A stretch of DNA of 64,000 nt from Mycolicibacterium hodleri (GTDB taxonomy: Bacteria > Actinomycetota > Actinomycetes > Mycobacteriales > Mycobacteriaceae). The notes beneath the pieces are model-generated. The model was given only the letters and a program-made list of their open reading frames with translations, was not told where the DNA came from and searched no databases. A program made the translations under genes and the position numbers. Positions 51,049 to 60,592 of the stretch are shown here, piece after piece. The stretch spans positions 124,001 to 188,000 of the forward strand of contig NZ_RCZG01000008.1 of assembly GCF_006439015.1 (NCBI RefSeq), given 5' to 3'. Every line of letters begins with the position of its first letter. Position 1 is the first letter of the stretch.

Positions 51049-51495
51049 GTGAAAAGGTTTTCGATCGGCAAACTCGTCACACGACAGTGGACGGTGATCG
51101 TGGCGGTGATCGTCGTGGGGCTCGTCGTCTTCAGCGTCAGCCGGTTGCACGGCATCTTCGGATCCGACAACGAGGTGTCGAGGCCAAGTGCCGACTCGCT
51201 GGAGAACACCGGCTACAACCCGAAGCGCGTCCTCTTCGAGGTCTTCGGAAGCCCGGGGGCGACGGCCACCATCAACTTCCTCGACGAACACGCCCAGCCG
51301 CAGCGCGTCGACGACGCGCCCCTGCCGTGGTCGCACACCCTGACCACCGATGACCCGACGCTCTTCGCGGACCTTCGCGCCCAGGGCGACTCGACCACCA
51401 TCACCTGTCGCATCACCGTCAACGGCATCGTCAAGGACGAAAGGTCCGCCAGCAACGTGAACGGATACATCGCCTGCCTGGACAAGTCCGCATGA
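51049..51495 (+). CDS. mmpS: MmpS family membrane accessory protein
   Basis: 148 aa from the GTG at 51049 (AAAGG upstream), matching usual MmpS length. One N-terminal membrane helix (WTVIVAVIVVGLVVFSV) is followed by a periplasmic beta-sandwich domain with VLFEVFGSPGATATINFLDE, PLPWSHTLTT and ITCRITVNGIVKDE, the MmpS pattern. It works with the MmpL transporter encoded next, whose ATG overlaps its stop (ATGA). Confidence 0.92.
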   Translation: MKRFSIGKLVTRQWTVIVAVIVVGLVVFSVSRLHGIFGSDNEVSRPSADSLENTGYNPKRVLFEVFGSPGATATINFLDEHAQPQRVDDAPLPWSHTLTTDDPTLFADLRAQGDSTTITCRITVNGIVKDERSASNVNGYIACLDKSA

Positions 51496-54392
51496 GCCAG
51501 CACGGCGAGCAGGATTCGGTCGAGGGTTCGCGGCCGGCGCGCTTCATTCGAATACTTGCCCTTCCCATCATGTTGGTGTGGATCGCGATCGCGGCGTTGA
51601 GCAACATCATCTCCCCGCAGTTGGAGGTCGTCGGCGCCGAACGTTCGGTGGCGATGAACGCGACCGACTCGCCGTCGATCATGGCCATGCGGCACATCGG
51701 ACAGAAGTTCGAGGAGTTCGACTCCGACAGCGCGGCGATGATCGTACTGGAGGGCGACAAACCGCTTGGTCAGGATTCACACGACTTCTACGACGACCTC
51801 ATCAAGAAGCTCAACGCGGACACCCAGCACGTCGAGCACGTGCAGGACTTCTGGGGAGACCCGCTGACGGCAGGTGGTGCACAGAGCAAGGACGGCAAGG
51901 CCGCCCTCGTGCAGGTGTACTTGCGGGGCAACCAGGGCGAGGCGCTGTCCAACGAGTCCGTCGACAGCATCCGCAAGATCGTGGCGGACACACCGTCGCC
52001 GCCGGGGGTCAAGGCCTATGTCACGGGCGCTGCGCCGCTGATCACCGACAACTTCGAAGTGGGCAACGAAGGCACCCACCAGGTCACCGCGATAACCTTC
52101 GCGGTCATCGGGGTGATGTTGCTCCTCGTCTACCGTTCCATCGCCACCACGCTCATCATGCTCGTCGTGGTGGTCGTCGAATTGGCGGCCGCCCGCGGCG
52201 TGGTGGCGAGCCTGGCCCACCTGGGCGTCATCGGCCTGTCCACCTACGCGACGAATCTGCTCACGTTGTTGGCGATCGCCGCAGGCACCGATTACGCCAT
52301 CTTCGTCGTCGGCCGCTATCAGGAAGCGCGCAACCGCGGTCTGGAACGCGAAGCGGCGTACTTCGACATGTTCCGTGGGACGGTGCACGTCATCGTCGGC
52401 TCGGGACTGACCATCGTCGGGGCGGTGGCGTGCCTCTACTTCACCCGGCTGCCGTACTTCCAGACCCTCGGCGTTCCCGCCGCGCTCGGCGTGCTGGTGA
52501 CACTGATCGCCGCGTTGACCCTGGGGCCCGCCGTCCTGGTTATCGCGAGCCGGTTCGGTCTGCTGGAGCCCAGGCGCAAGGTGCGCGCTCCCGGGTGGCG
52601 CCGGATGGGCACGGTCATCGTGCGGTGGCCCGGGCCCGTCCTCGTCGTGTCGCTGGCCATCGCGGCCATCGGTGTGCTCGCGCTGCCCGGGGCCAAGATC
52701 AGCTATGACGGCCGCCCCTATCTCCCGGACTCGGCACCGGCCAACGTCGGGTATGCGGCCGCTGAACGGCACTTCTCGGAAGCGCGGCTGAATCCCGAAC
52801 TGTTGATGATCGAATCCGATCACGACATGCGAAACCCGTCGGACATGCTGATTTTGGAGCGCGTCGCCAAGGCCGTACTGCACACCCCCGGCATCGCCCT
52901 GGTGCAGTCGATCACCCGGCCACTTGGGACGCCAATCACGCACAGCTCCATACCTTTTCAAATCAGCGCCCAGAGTGCCGGGCAGATCATGAACCTCAGC
53001 TACCAGCAGGCCAGGGCGCAGGACCTCCTCAAACAAGTGGATCAGACCAGCAAGTCCATCGACATCCTCGAACAACAGCTCGAGTTGCAGAAGCAGAGTG
53101 CCGCCGCAACCGACGAGCAGGTTCAGGCGTTCCACGACACCGTGACGACCATCAACGAGGTGCGTGACAACCTCGCCAACTTCGACGACTTCTTCCGACC
53201 GCTGCGCAACTACTTCTACTGGGAGCCGCACTGCTTCGACATTCCGTCGTGCGCGGCGCTGAGGTCGGTATTCGACTCTCTCGACGGCATTTCCACGCTC
53301 AGCGATCAGTTCGGAAAGATCACCGCGAGTCTGGACAAGCTCAATGCCCTGCAGCCGCAACTCGTGGCGTTGATCCCACCGCAACTCGACGTTCAGGAAG
53401 CCAACCGCGACCTGCTGAAGTCGAACTACGCCACCACCGGTGGCACCAACGCGCAGAGTCAGGAGGCACTGAAGAACGCGACCGCGCTCGGGCAGGCCTT
53501 CGACGACGCGAAGAACGACGACTCGTTCTACCTGCCGCCGGAGGCCTTCGACAACGCGGACTTCAAGCGCGGCCTCAAGCTGTTCATGTCGCCCGACGGC
53601 AAGGCCGCCCGGATGACGATTACCCACGAGGGCACTCCGGCCACGCCTGAAGGCATCTCGCACATCGACGCGCTGAGGAACTCCGCCTTCGATGCGATCA
53701 AGGCGACTCCGTTGTCGGACGCCAAGATCTACGTCGCGGGGACTGCATCGACGTACAAGGACATTCAGGAAGGGTCGACGTACGACCTGATGATCGTGGC
53801 GATCGCAGCGATCGCCCTGATCCTGCTCATCATGGTCTTCATCACGCGCAGCATGGTTGCCGCCGTGGTGATCGTCGGCACCGTCGTGCTGTCGCTGGGA
53901 GCATCGTTGGGGCTCGCGGTCCTGGTGTGGCAGTACATCTTTGGCATCGAGCTGTACTGGATAGTGCCGGCACTGGCGATCATCCTGCTACTGGCGGTGG
54001 GCGCCGACTACAACCTGCTGTTGATATCCCGGTTCAAGGAGGAGATCGGAGCGGGCCTCAACACGGGGATCATCCGTGCGATGGCGGGCACGGGCGGGGT
54101 CGTCACCGCCGCAGGTCTGGTGTTCGCCGGCACCATGGCGTCGTTCATCTTCAGCGATTTGATCGTCCTCGGCCAGATCGGCACGACGATCGCCTTGGGC
54201 CTGCTGTTCGACACGTTGATCGTGCGGTCGTTCATGACACCGTCCATTGCGGCCCTTCTCGGCCGCTGGTTCTGGTGGCCGTTGAACGTGCGCACTCGGC
54301 CGGCCAGCCAGATGTTGCAGCCCTACGGTTCCCGGATATCTGTGCGACGACTGCTTTCGCCCGAACGCAAGGACCCCGAATCAGGAGTGTAG
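51492..54392 (+). CDS. mmpL: MmpL-family RND transporter
   Basis: 966 aa, 11-12 membrane helices in RND layout. LLTLLAIAAGTDYAIFVVGRYQEARNRG and LLLAVGADYNLLLISRFKEE are the two Asp-Tyr proton-relay segments of MmpL proteins. The second periplasmic loop (~480-700) has a long coiled-coil stretch and two Cys (CFDIPSC). The pair exports lipids or siderophores, or drugs in MmpS5-MmpL5; cargo here is unknown. The 3' end overlaps the convergent XRE gene by 12 bp. Confidence 0.92.
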   Translation: MSQHGEQDSVEGSRPARFIRILALPIMLVWIAIAALSNIISPQLEVVGAERSVAMNATDSPSIMAMRHIGQKFEEFDSDSAAMIVLEGDKPLGQDSHDFYDDLIKKLNADTQHVEHVQDFWGDPLTAGGAQSKDGKAALVQVYLRGNQGEALSNESVDSIRKIVADTPSPPGVKAYVTGAAPLITDNFEVGNEGTHQVTAITFAVIGVMLLLVYRSIATTLIMLVVVVVELAAARGVVASLAHLGVIGLSTYATNLLTLLAIAAGTDYAIFVVGRYQEARNRGLEREAAYFDMFRGTVHVIVGSGLTIVGAVACLYFTRLPYFQTLGVPAALGVLVTLIAALTLGPAVLVIASRFGLLEPRRKVRAPGWRRMGTVIVRWPGPVLVVSLAIAAIGVLALPGAKISYDGRPYLPDSAPANVGYAAAERHFSEARLNPELLMIESDHDMRNPSDMLILERVAKAVLHTPGIALVQSITRPLGTPITHSSIPFQISAQSAGQIMNLSYQQARAQDLLKQVDQTSKSIDILEQQLELQKQSAAATDEQVQAFHDTVTTINEVRDNLANFDDFFRPLRNYFYWEPHCFDIPSCAALRSVFDSLDGISTLSDQFGKITASLDKLNALQPQLVALIPPQLDVQEANRDLLKSNYATTGGTNAQSQEALKNATALGQAFDDAKNDDSFYLPPEAFDNADFKRGLKLFMSPDGKAARMTITHEGTPATPEGISHIDALRNSAFDAIKATPLSDAKIYVAGTASTYKDIQEGSTYDLMIVAIAAIALILLIMVFITRSMVAAVVIVGTVVLSLGASLGLAVLVWQYIFGIELYWIVPALAIILLLAVGADYNLLLISRFKEEIGAGLNTGIIRAMAGTGGVVTAAGLVFAGTMASFIFSDLIVLGQIGTTIALGLLFDTLIVRSFMTPSIAALLGRWFWWPLNVRTRPASQMLQPYGSRISVRRLLSPERKDPESGV

Positions 54393-54956
54393 GTGTAGTC
54401 GTTCGCCGTGCGGTCCGAAGATCGCCACGGCCTCGATGGGCCCATCCACCGCGCCGAACCAGTGCGGTGTCCACGTCGAGAATTCCACGGCCTCGCCGGG
54501 TTTGATGGTGAAGTCACGCTCGCCCAGGATGAGGCGCATTCGGCCCGACAGCACGTACATCCAGTCCTGACCGTCGTGCACGGGTAGCTCGTCGGGCGGG
54601 TTGCGGCGGCGTGCACTCACGCGGATCTTGAATGCGTGCAGGCCGCCGGCCGGTCCGTTGTGCGTCAGCGGCCAATACGTCACGCCGTGGCGAGTCTGCG
54701 AGGCGCCCTTCACCCGCGGATCCTCTGCATCGGGCGCGCGCAACAGGTCGTCGGTGCTCACCGAGAGGGCGGACGCCAGCCGGGGCAAGTGATCGAGCGC
54801 CAGCCTGCGCTTGCCCGACTCGAGCCGGCTCAACGTCGAGACGTCGATGTCGGCTCTGGTGGCGACCTCCTCGAGCGTGAAGCCGCGTTGCGTCCGCAAT
54901 TCGCGAAGTCTTCGTCTGACCCGAAGATCGACGTCTTCGGTGGTTTTTGCCTGCAT
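54381..54956 (-). CDS. XRE-family regulator with C-terminal cupin domain
   Basis: 191 aa from the ATG at 54956. Helix-turn-helix: LRTQRGFTLEEVATRADIDVSTLSRLESGKR. Cupin: GQDWMYVLSGRMRLILGERDFTIKPGEAVEFSTWTPHWF. Such proteins sense a small ligand with the cupin and control a neighbouring gene; here the SAM-dependent methyltransferase is divergent, 150 bp away, and is the probable target. Confidence 0.88.
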   Translation of the reverse strand: MQAKTTEDVDLRVRRRLRELRTQRGFTLEEVATRADIDVSTLSRLESGKRRLALDHLPRLASALSVSTDDLLRAPDAEDPRVKGASQTRHGVTYWPLTHNGPAGGLHAFKIRVSARRRNPPDELPVHDGQDWMYVLSGRMRLILGERDFTIKPGEAVEFSTWTPHWFGAVDGPIEAVAIFGPHGERLHLHS

Positions 54957-55106
54957 GGCAAAAGATGTTGGCAGATCGCGAGATGCTCGGCAAGGTGGTT
55001 GGTATGGATATACCTCAGGTCGCCGCCGCGATGGCCACGGGATCGTTGAGCGGCGCGGCCGTCGTACTGCCCGTGCCACCATGGCCGAAGAAGAAGGAGC
55101 TTGCCG

Positions 55107-55757
55107 ATGTCCACGCATGAGACGGAGCCGTCTGCCGACCAGACTCCAAAGGAGTACTGGGAGCAGCACTACGGCGAACGCGAACGTATTTGGAGTGGTC
55201 GGGTGAACGCGAACTTCGCAGCCGTGGTCGCCGACCTGACGCCCGGCAGCGCGCTCGACCTCGGCTGCGGAGAGGGGGGCGACGCCGTCTGGCTGGCTCA
55301 ACGGGGCTGGCAGGTGACGGCGGTCGACGTATCCGACACCGCGATCGGCCGGGCCACCACACTGGCACACGACCACGATGTGCTCGATCGCATCGTGTTC
55401 GAGCAGCACGACCTGTCCGACAGCTTTCCACACGGGACCTTCGACCTGATCTCGGCGCAGTTCCTGCACTCGACGGTGCGACTCGCGCGGCCGCAGATCT
55501 TGCGCAACGCCGCCGACGCTTTGACCGGTGGGGGCACCCTGGTCGTCGTCGATCATGCGGAGGCGCCGCCCTTTGCCAAGAAGATCCCTCACGACCACCC
55601 GTTTCCCAGCGCCGAAGAGGTGCTCGCCGAGTTGGATCTGCCTGCAGCCCAATGGGAACGGGTCCGCGTGGAGAAGGTGGGTAGGGACGGCGCCGACCCG
55701 GACGGTCAGCCCTTCACGTGGTGGGACAACATCATGGTCCTTCGGCGCCGCGACTGA
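55107..55757 (+). CDS. Class I SAM-dependent methyltransferase
   Basis: 216 aa from the ATG at 55107 (AAGGAG upstream; an in-frame ATG two codons before is less well placed). KEYWEQHYGERERIWSGRVN at the N-terminus, then motif I ALDLGCGEGGDAVWLAQRGW and VTAVDVSDTAI, later GGTLVVVDHAE. The N-terminal W-x3-Y-x5-WSG text is typical of the thiopurine/tellurite-resistance-like group (TehB-like). Substrate unknown. Divergent from the XRE-cupin gene that probably controls it. Confidence 0.87.
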   Translation: MSTHETEPSADQTPKEYWEQHYGERERIWSGRVNANFAAVVADLTPGSALDLGCGEGGDAVWLAQRGWQVTAVDVSDTAIGRATTLAHDHDVLDRIVFEQHDLSDSFPHGTFDLISAQFLHSTVRLARPQILRNAADALTGGGTLVVVDHAEAPPFAKKIPHDHPFPSAEEVLAELDLPAAQWERVRVEKVGRDGADPDGQPFTWWDNIMVLRRRD

Positions 55758-55770
55758 CCAGTCGCCGACT

Positions 55771-55821
55771 GTGTGGGTTGTGGTCGGGAATCCCGAGAAT
55801 CGTCGACAACAAACCCCACAC
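55771..55821. terminator. Intergenic hairpin between convergent genes
   Basis: GTGTGGG (55771-55777) pairs with CCCACAC (55815-55821), enclosing a perfect inner stem TCGGGA-A-TCCCGA near 55784-55796. It lies between the ends of the methyltransferase and VOC genes; no T-run, so a bidirectional terminator is plausible but not certain. Confidence 0.35.
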
Positions 55822-55833
55822 TCGGCCCCGGCC

Positions 55834-56250
55834 CTAGGGGTTGAGCTGGGTGAGCCGCACGCTGTTGCCCGAGGGATCGCGGAAGCCCGAGTCGATGCCG
55901 TACGGCATCTCGTTGGGCGGCTCGTTGAACTCGACACCGCGCGCCGTCAACTCCTCGTAGCTGGCGTGCACGTCATCGGTCGTCAGGAAGACGGTGCCCG
56001 CGAACCCCTTCGCCGTCAGATCGAGAACCTGGGCGCGGGTGTCGTCGTCCATCACCGGGGGCCCCGGCACCGCCATCAGCACGATGCTCACGTCGTCCTG
56101 GCCGGGCGGGCCTACGGTGAGCCACCGGAAGTTGCCCATCTGCTCCGGGAACGACACGTCCTCTCGCACCTCCATGCCGACCCTCTCGGTCCAGTACTTC
56201 AGCGCGACTTCCTGATCATGAACCCACAGGTGGGTGCTTCCAATTCTCAT
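55834..56250 (-). CDS. VOC (glyoxalase/dioxygenase) superfamily protein
   Basis: 138 aa from the ATG at 56250 (a GTG directly before it is also possible). STHLWVHDQEVALKYWTERVGMEV and the late FRDPSGNSVRLTQLNP are the two ends of a glyoxalase-like betaalphabetabetabeta repeat; VFLTTDDVHASYEELTARGVEF starts the second module. Possible resistance or lyase function unknown. It lies 13 bp behind the AraC-type gene and is probably its co-transcribed target. Confidence 0.85.
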   Translation of the reverse strand: MRIGSTHLWVHDQEVALKYWTERVGMEVREDVSFPEQMGNFRWLTVGPPGQDDVSIVLMAVPGPPVMDDDTRAQVLDLTAKGFAGTVFLTTDDVHASYEELTARGVEFNEPPNEMPYGIDSGFRDPSGNSVRLTQLNP

Positions 56251-56263
56251 CACTGGCCCGACG

Positions 56264-56716
56264 TTACGGGCGCGCGCCGCGGTCCGTCTTCTCCCCGTGT
56301 GCTGTCTTCACCCGGCTATCCGGGGCAGGTCGGGTGTCGCGCGCCAGAATGCACGATGGCACCCGCGCGCGACTGGCTGCCGGTGGCAGGCTCGCGCGGT
56401 ACGCCGCCGGGGGCCTTCCGTACACCCGGGCAAAGCTGGTCGTGAACGAGCCGACGCTCTGCAGACCGACCATCACGCAGACCTCGGCGATCGACCGGTC
56501 GGTGTGGCGCAGAAGCGCTGCGGCGCGTTCCAACCTACGGGTCTGAAGATAGGAGCGCGGAGACTCCCCGAACGTCCTGGTGAACATCCGCGAGAAGTGA
56601 GCACGCGACAGACCCGCGGCGGCGGCGAGGTCGTCCACGGTGATCGGCTCCGCGTACCGCGCGTCGACGAGGTCCCTGGCGCGTAGGAGATACCGGGCCG
56701 GTGGCAGCCTTGGCAT
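56264..56716 (-). CDS. AraC-family transcriptional regulator (DNA-binding domain only)
   Basis: 150 aa from the ATG at 56716. YAEPITVDDLAAAAGLSRAHFSRMFTRTFGESPRSYLQTRRLERA and IAEVCVMVGLQSVGSFTTSFARVYGRPP are the two helix-turn-helix motifs of AraC. There is no N-terminal sensor domain and a ~40-residue basic tail follows. Its closeness to the VOC gene suggests it regulates it. It is divergent from rnpB, whose 5' end begins about 20 bp away. Confidence 0.88.
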   Translation of the reverse strand: MPRLPPARYLLRARDLVDARYAEPITVDDLAAAAGLSRAHFSRMFTRTFGESPRSYLQTRRLERAAALLRHTDRSIAEVCVMVGLQSVGSFTTSFARVYGRPPAAYRASLPPAASRARVPSCILARDTRPAPDSRVKTAHGEKTDRGARP

Positions 56717-56735
56717 GCATCTCAGAGTACGGTGA

Positions 56736-57163
<428 letters not shown>

Positions 57164-57171
57164 ACCTTCGG

Positions 57172-58680
57172 TTACCCGGCGGCGCGCATCGATTTCTTGA
57201 GCTGCTTGAGTACCCGGCCGAGTTGAGCTTCTGACCGGTGAGCGATCTCCGCCTCGCGCTCGTGGAGCACACCGTAGGTGAAGGTGTCCTCCCCGTTGCC
57301 GTGGGCTGCGATGGATTCGTGCGCCAGGTGCGCTCGACTGACGACGCTGTCCTGATGGTCGCCGAGCAACGACTGGATCGACTTGGCCTTCTCGGCCACC
57401 CCGTCCTCACCGAGCGCGGATGCCGTGTAGCGAAGTTGCTTGGCGCGCTTGCGAATGGCGTGCAGTGCCTCATCGGTGTCGGTAGTGGAGAGCGACTCGT
57501 CGGCGGCGGCGAGGTCGGCCTTCTTCGCTGCCTTGCGGACCCGCCTGTAGGCCGCGTCGACCGTCAGCTGTTCGGGTTCCGTGCGACCCTCCGAAGATGG
57601 CGCCTCCGCAGCGATCAACTCTTCCAACCCGTCGAGCAACCGGAAGTAGCGTGCCGATCTCATCGCCACCAGCGAGCGCTTCCAGCCGGCGCGATAGCGC
57701 CGCCTGCCGCCCTCGACGAGACGTTCGCGCACCGGGCCCCGGATTAGTTCGGCAGGAAGACCGTCGAGTGCGCGCTCGTACTTCTCGGCGAGTACCTCGG
57801 CATCGCGCGCCACCCCGAGGACTCCGGCCAATTGCTTGAGGTCCTCCAGGATCGGTGAGTCGTCGGCAATCCCGAACGAGTCCTCCGACGCACGCAGGAG
57901 ACTCCGTATCTTGCGGGTCACCACGCGCATCTGGTGCACCGAGTCCCAGGCGTCGGCACGCACGGCCCTGTCCCACAACACGAGTTCCTCGATCTGGGCG
58001 GCGACCGCGCGGTGAACCGGATCATTGGCCCGCGGCGCCGCCTGCTGCGGGGTCCGCAACACCTTCGCGAGTTTGGAGCCGTGCCCGGCGGGTTCAGCAC
58101 CTGCATCGAAGAGTCGATTGGCGAGCCGATCGAGAAGAGCGGAATCGCCGCTACCGTCCTCGGCCAGCTCGAGCTCCCACTCTCGCCACTCCTGAAGTTC
58201 CCCGTCGCTTTCCGCGGAAGCGCGAACCGCGTCATTGCAGAACTCGGCGAGTGCAACGCCGTCGTGTCCGTAAAGAACGTCGACGGTCCGGCTGGTGGAG
58301 ATCCGCGCCACCGGGCTTAGTGGGCGATCTCGCACGATCGCGAGAACCACGTCGCGCAGCTCCTCGGGGACGGTGTCGTCGGGTGCGCCCGAATCGTCGA
58401 GCGGGGTGCGAACCTCGGTCCTGGCATCCGTACCGGCAGGAAGCTTGAGATGCCAGCCGGCGTCGGGTCCACCGGTGCGCCGGCGCAATGTGACTCGCCG
58501 GGCCGCGAGATCCTGATTCAGGGTGTCGAAGTACACGGCATCGAGTTGTTGCACCGGCGAGCGTTGCACCTTGGCGACGGAGGACAGCCCCTCGAACGAC
58601 GGAGAGACGGTGCCCTCGACGACCGCGAACTTGCGCTCGACCTCCGTGTGGCGGGACGGTTTGCGCTTGTCGACTGGCAT
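57172..58680 (-). CDS. CYTH and CHAD domain protein
   Basis: 502 aa from the ATG at 58680 (GAAGGTGAAG upstream); the frame continues upstream without support. CYTH: HTEVERKFAV (ExExK-type start), LDAVYFDTLN, WHLKLPAG, VEDELR-like acidic strands. CHAD: VHQMRVVTRKIRSLLRAS, WKRSLVAMRSARYFRLLDGLEEL, ALHAIRKRAKQLRYTASAL with the conserved His/Arg/Lys for polyphosphate binding. Probably a polyphosphate-linked triphosphatase-like enzyme. Orthologue position of Rv2226. Confidence 0.9.
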   Translation of the reverse strand: MPVDKRKPSRHTEVERKFAVVEGTVSPSFEGLSSVAKVQRSPVQQLDAVYFDTLNQDLAARRVTLRRRTGGPDAGWHLKLPAGTDARTEVRTPLDDSGAPDDTVPEELRDVVLAIVRDRPLSPVARISTSRTVDVLYGHDGVALAEFCNDAVRASAESDGELQEWREWELELAEDGSGDSALLDRLANRLFDAGAEPAGHGSKLAKVLRTPQQAAPRANDPVHRAVAAQIEELVLWDRAVRADAWDSVHQMRVVTRKIRSLLRASEDSFGIADDSPILEDLKQLAGVLGVARDAEVLAEKYERALDGLPAELIRGPVRERLVEGGRRRYRAGWKRSLVAMRSARYFRLLDGLEELIAAEAPSSEGRTEPEQLTVDAAYRRVRKAAKKADLAAADESLSTTDTDEALHAIRKRAKQLRYTASALGEDGVAEKAKSIQSLLGDHQDSVVSRAHLAHESIAAHGNGEDTFTYGVLHEREAEIAHRSEAQLGRVLKQLKKSMRAAG

Positions 58681-58788
58681 CTTCACCTTCGGTTGGGCGG
58701 GGATTCGTTCGCTCGAATTCGTGAACAGGTTGCCACATCGAAGTGAACAGAGGGCGACACGATCTTCGAGCATTACAAACCGGTGCGA

Positions 58789-58794
58789 TAACGT
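58789..58794 (+). promoter_or_regulatory. Leaderless -10 box of the enoyl-CoA hydratase gene
   Basis: TAACGT (TANNNT) with exactly 6 nt to the ATG at 58801 and no ribosome binding site, so transcription probably starts at the A of the start codon. Confidence 0.5.
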
Positions 58795-58800
58795 CGCGCC

Positions 58801-59580
58801 ATGACCGATTTCGAAACGCTGAAGTTTGCGCAGTCTGGGCCAATCACCAGCATCGTTCTCGATCGGCCCGACGCCGCGAACGGGATGAACGACACGTTGA
58901 CGCGGGAGCTCGCCGCGGCCGCGGCGTTGTGCGACACCGACGCGACGAAGGTCGTCACGCTCACGGGGGCGGGCAAGTTCTTCTGCGCGGGTGGCGATCT
59001 CAAGGCGATGTCAGCAGCACCCGACCCTGGCACATTCGTCAAGGGCATCGCCGACGACCTGCACCGGGCGATGTCGACGTTCGCCCGGATGGACGCGATT
59101 CTCATCACCGCCGTCAACGGTGTCGCTGCCGGGGCGGGCTTCCCGCTCGGAGTGTCCGGCGACCTGGTCCTCGCCGCCGAGTCCGCGTCGTTCACGATGG
59201 CCTACACGAAGGTGGGCCTCAGCCCCGACGGCAGCTCGTCATACCTGCTGCCGCGTCTGGTGGGGCTGCGCAAGACCCAGGAGCTGATGATCACCAACCG
59301 CGTGCTGACCGCCGCCGAGGCTTCGCAGTGGGGGTTGGTCACCATGGTCGTCTCCGACGCCGACCTGCCCGCCAGGCTTGACGAGCTCGCCTCCCGAGTT
59401 GCTTCTGGCGCAAGACATTCCCACGCCGCAGTCAAGAAACTGTTGCTGACGACCTACGGCGCCGGCTATGAGGAGCAAATGGAGTACGAGGCCAGGCTGA
59501 TCAAGGCCAGCGCCTCCTCAGCCGATGGCCAAGAGGGCATTGCGGCCTTCGTCGGGAAGCGCAAACCCCAGTTCCCCTGA
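58801..59580 (+). CDS. Enoyl-CoA hydratase/isomerase family protein
   Basis: 259 aa. ITSIVLDRPDAANGMNDTL, VVTLTGAGKFFCAGGDLKAM (oxyanion hole), VNGVAAGAGFPLGVSGDLVLA and TKVGLSPDGSSSYLLPRLVG give the crotonase fold. At the place of the catalytic Glu/Asp pair the text is SPDGSSS, so the activity could be isomerase-like or altered. It is not close to the hydratase at the left edge. Divergent from the CYTH-CHAD gene and convergent with panB. Confidence 0.9.
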   Translation: MTDFETLKFAQSGPITSIVLDRPDAANGMNDTLTRELAAAAALCDTDATKVVTLTGAGKFFCAGGDLKAMSAAPDPGTFVKGIADDLHRAMSTFARMDAILITAVNGVAAGAGFPLGVSGDLVLAAESASFTMAYTKVGLSPDGSSSYLLPRLVGLRKTQELMITNRVLTAAEASQWGLVTMVVSDADLPARLDELASRVASGARHSHAAVKKLLLTTYGAGYEEQMEYEARLIKASASSADGQEGIAAFVGKRKPQFP

Positions 59581-59587
59581 GCGGCAG

Positions 59588-60439
59588 TTAGAAGCAGTGC
59601 TCCTCGGCGGGGAACGCTCCCGTCGCCACGTCGGCCGCGTACTGCGTTGCCGCGCGGCGCAATTCACCGCCGACGTCGCCGAAGCGCTTCACGAATTTCG
59701 CCGTGCGGCCCGCGGTCATCCCCGCCATGTCCTGCCAGACCAGCACTTGGGCATCGCAGTTGGGTCCGGCACCGATGCCGATGGTCGGAATGGTTAGCTT
59801 GCCGGTGATCTGCGTCGCCAACTCGGCGGGCACCATCTCGAGGACGACGGCGATCGCGCCGGCCTCGGCAACGGCGATCGCGTCGTGGATGGTCTGCTCG
59901 GCAGCGTCCCCCCGGCCCTGCACGCGGAAGCCGCCCAGTCCGTTGACGCTCTGCGGGGTGAAGCCGATGTGAGCCACCACCGGGATACCGGCCAAGGTCA
60001 AGGTCGCGATCTGATCGGCCACCCGCTCGCCACCCTCGAGCTTCACCGCTGCCGCGCCCGTTTCCTTCATGAAGCGGGTCGCGGTCGCGAGAGCTTGGGC
60101 AGAGCCACCTTCGTAGCTACCGAACGGCAGGTCGGCCACCACCAGGGCATGTGGTGCACCGCGCACCACGCCGCGCACCAACGGAATCAGCTCGTCGGCC
60201 GTTACCGGCACGGTGGTGTCGTAGCCGTACACCACGTTGGCAGCTGAGTCGCCCACCAGCAGCACGGGGATCTCGGCATCGTCGAAGATGCGGGCGGTGG
60301 AGTAGTCGTACGCCGTCAGCATGGACCACTTGTGGCCCTCGGACTTCCACTTCTGCAAGTGGTGGGTACGGACCTTCAGGCGTGGCCTGGCGGCATCCGT
60401 GGCACTGGAAGCACCATAAACAGTCTGCTCAGACATCAT
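59588..60439 (-). CDS. panB: 3-methyl-2-oxobutanoate hydroxymethyltransferase
   Basis: 283 aa. MLTAYDYSTARIFDDAEIPVLLVGDSAANVVYGYDTT (Mg2+ ligand Asp in LLVGDS), VKLEGGERVADQI, PVVAHIGFTPQSVNGLGGF and IGIGAGPNCDAQVLVWQDM are PanB signatures. It makes ketopantoate, the first committed step to pantothenate and CoA. Starts at tandem ATGs with GGGGACA upstream. Orthologue position of Rv2225. Confidence 0.95.
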   Translation of the reverse strand: MMSEQTVYGASSATDAARPRLKVRTHHLQKWKSEGHKWSMLTAYDYSTARIFDDAEIPVLLVGDSAANVVYGYDTTVPVTADELIPLVRGVVRGAPHALVVADLPFGSYEGGSAQALATATRFMKETGAAAVKLEGGERVADQIATLTLAGIPVVAHIGFTPQSVNGLGGFRVQGRGDAAEQTIHDAIAVAEAGAIAVVLEMVPAELATQITGKLTIPTIGIGAGPNCDAQVLVWQDMAGMTAGRTAKFVKRFGDVGGELRRAATQYAADVATGAFPAEEHCF

Positions 60440-60579
60440 TGTCCCCAATCGCGTCGATTCGCTCCTCGAGGCCCATCCGGGTCCCCGGGTCGTCTGACAC
60501 TCCAAAGTGTGCCACCTAGTTCCGCTCAGATGAACAATCGGTGAAGTGCAGTTCCTCACATCTGCGCAATTCCCCGGCT

Positions 60580-60585
60580 TACGAT
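60580..60585 (+). promoter_or_regulatory. Leaderless -10 box of the WS/DGAT gene
   Basis: TACGAT (TANNNT) with 7 nt to the ATG at 60593 and no ribosome binding site. Confidence 0.45.
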
Positions 60586-60592
60586 CGGCGGC

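Noticed and set aside
51777..53663. 628-codon minus-strand ORF
   Set aside because: Lies entirely antisense to mmpL, is Arg/Gly/Val-rich and has no family features; a GC-rich shadow frame.
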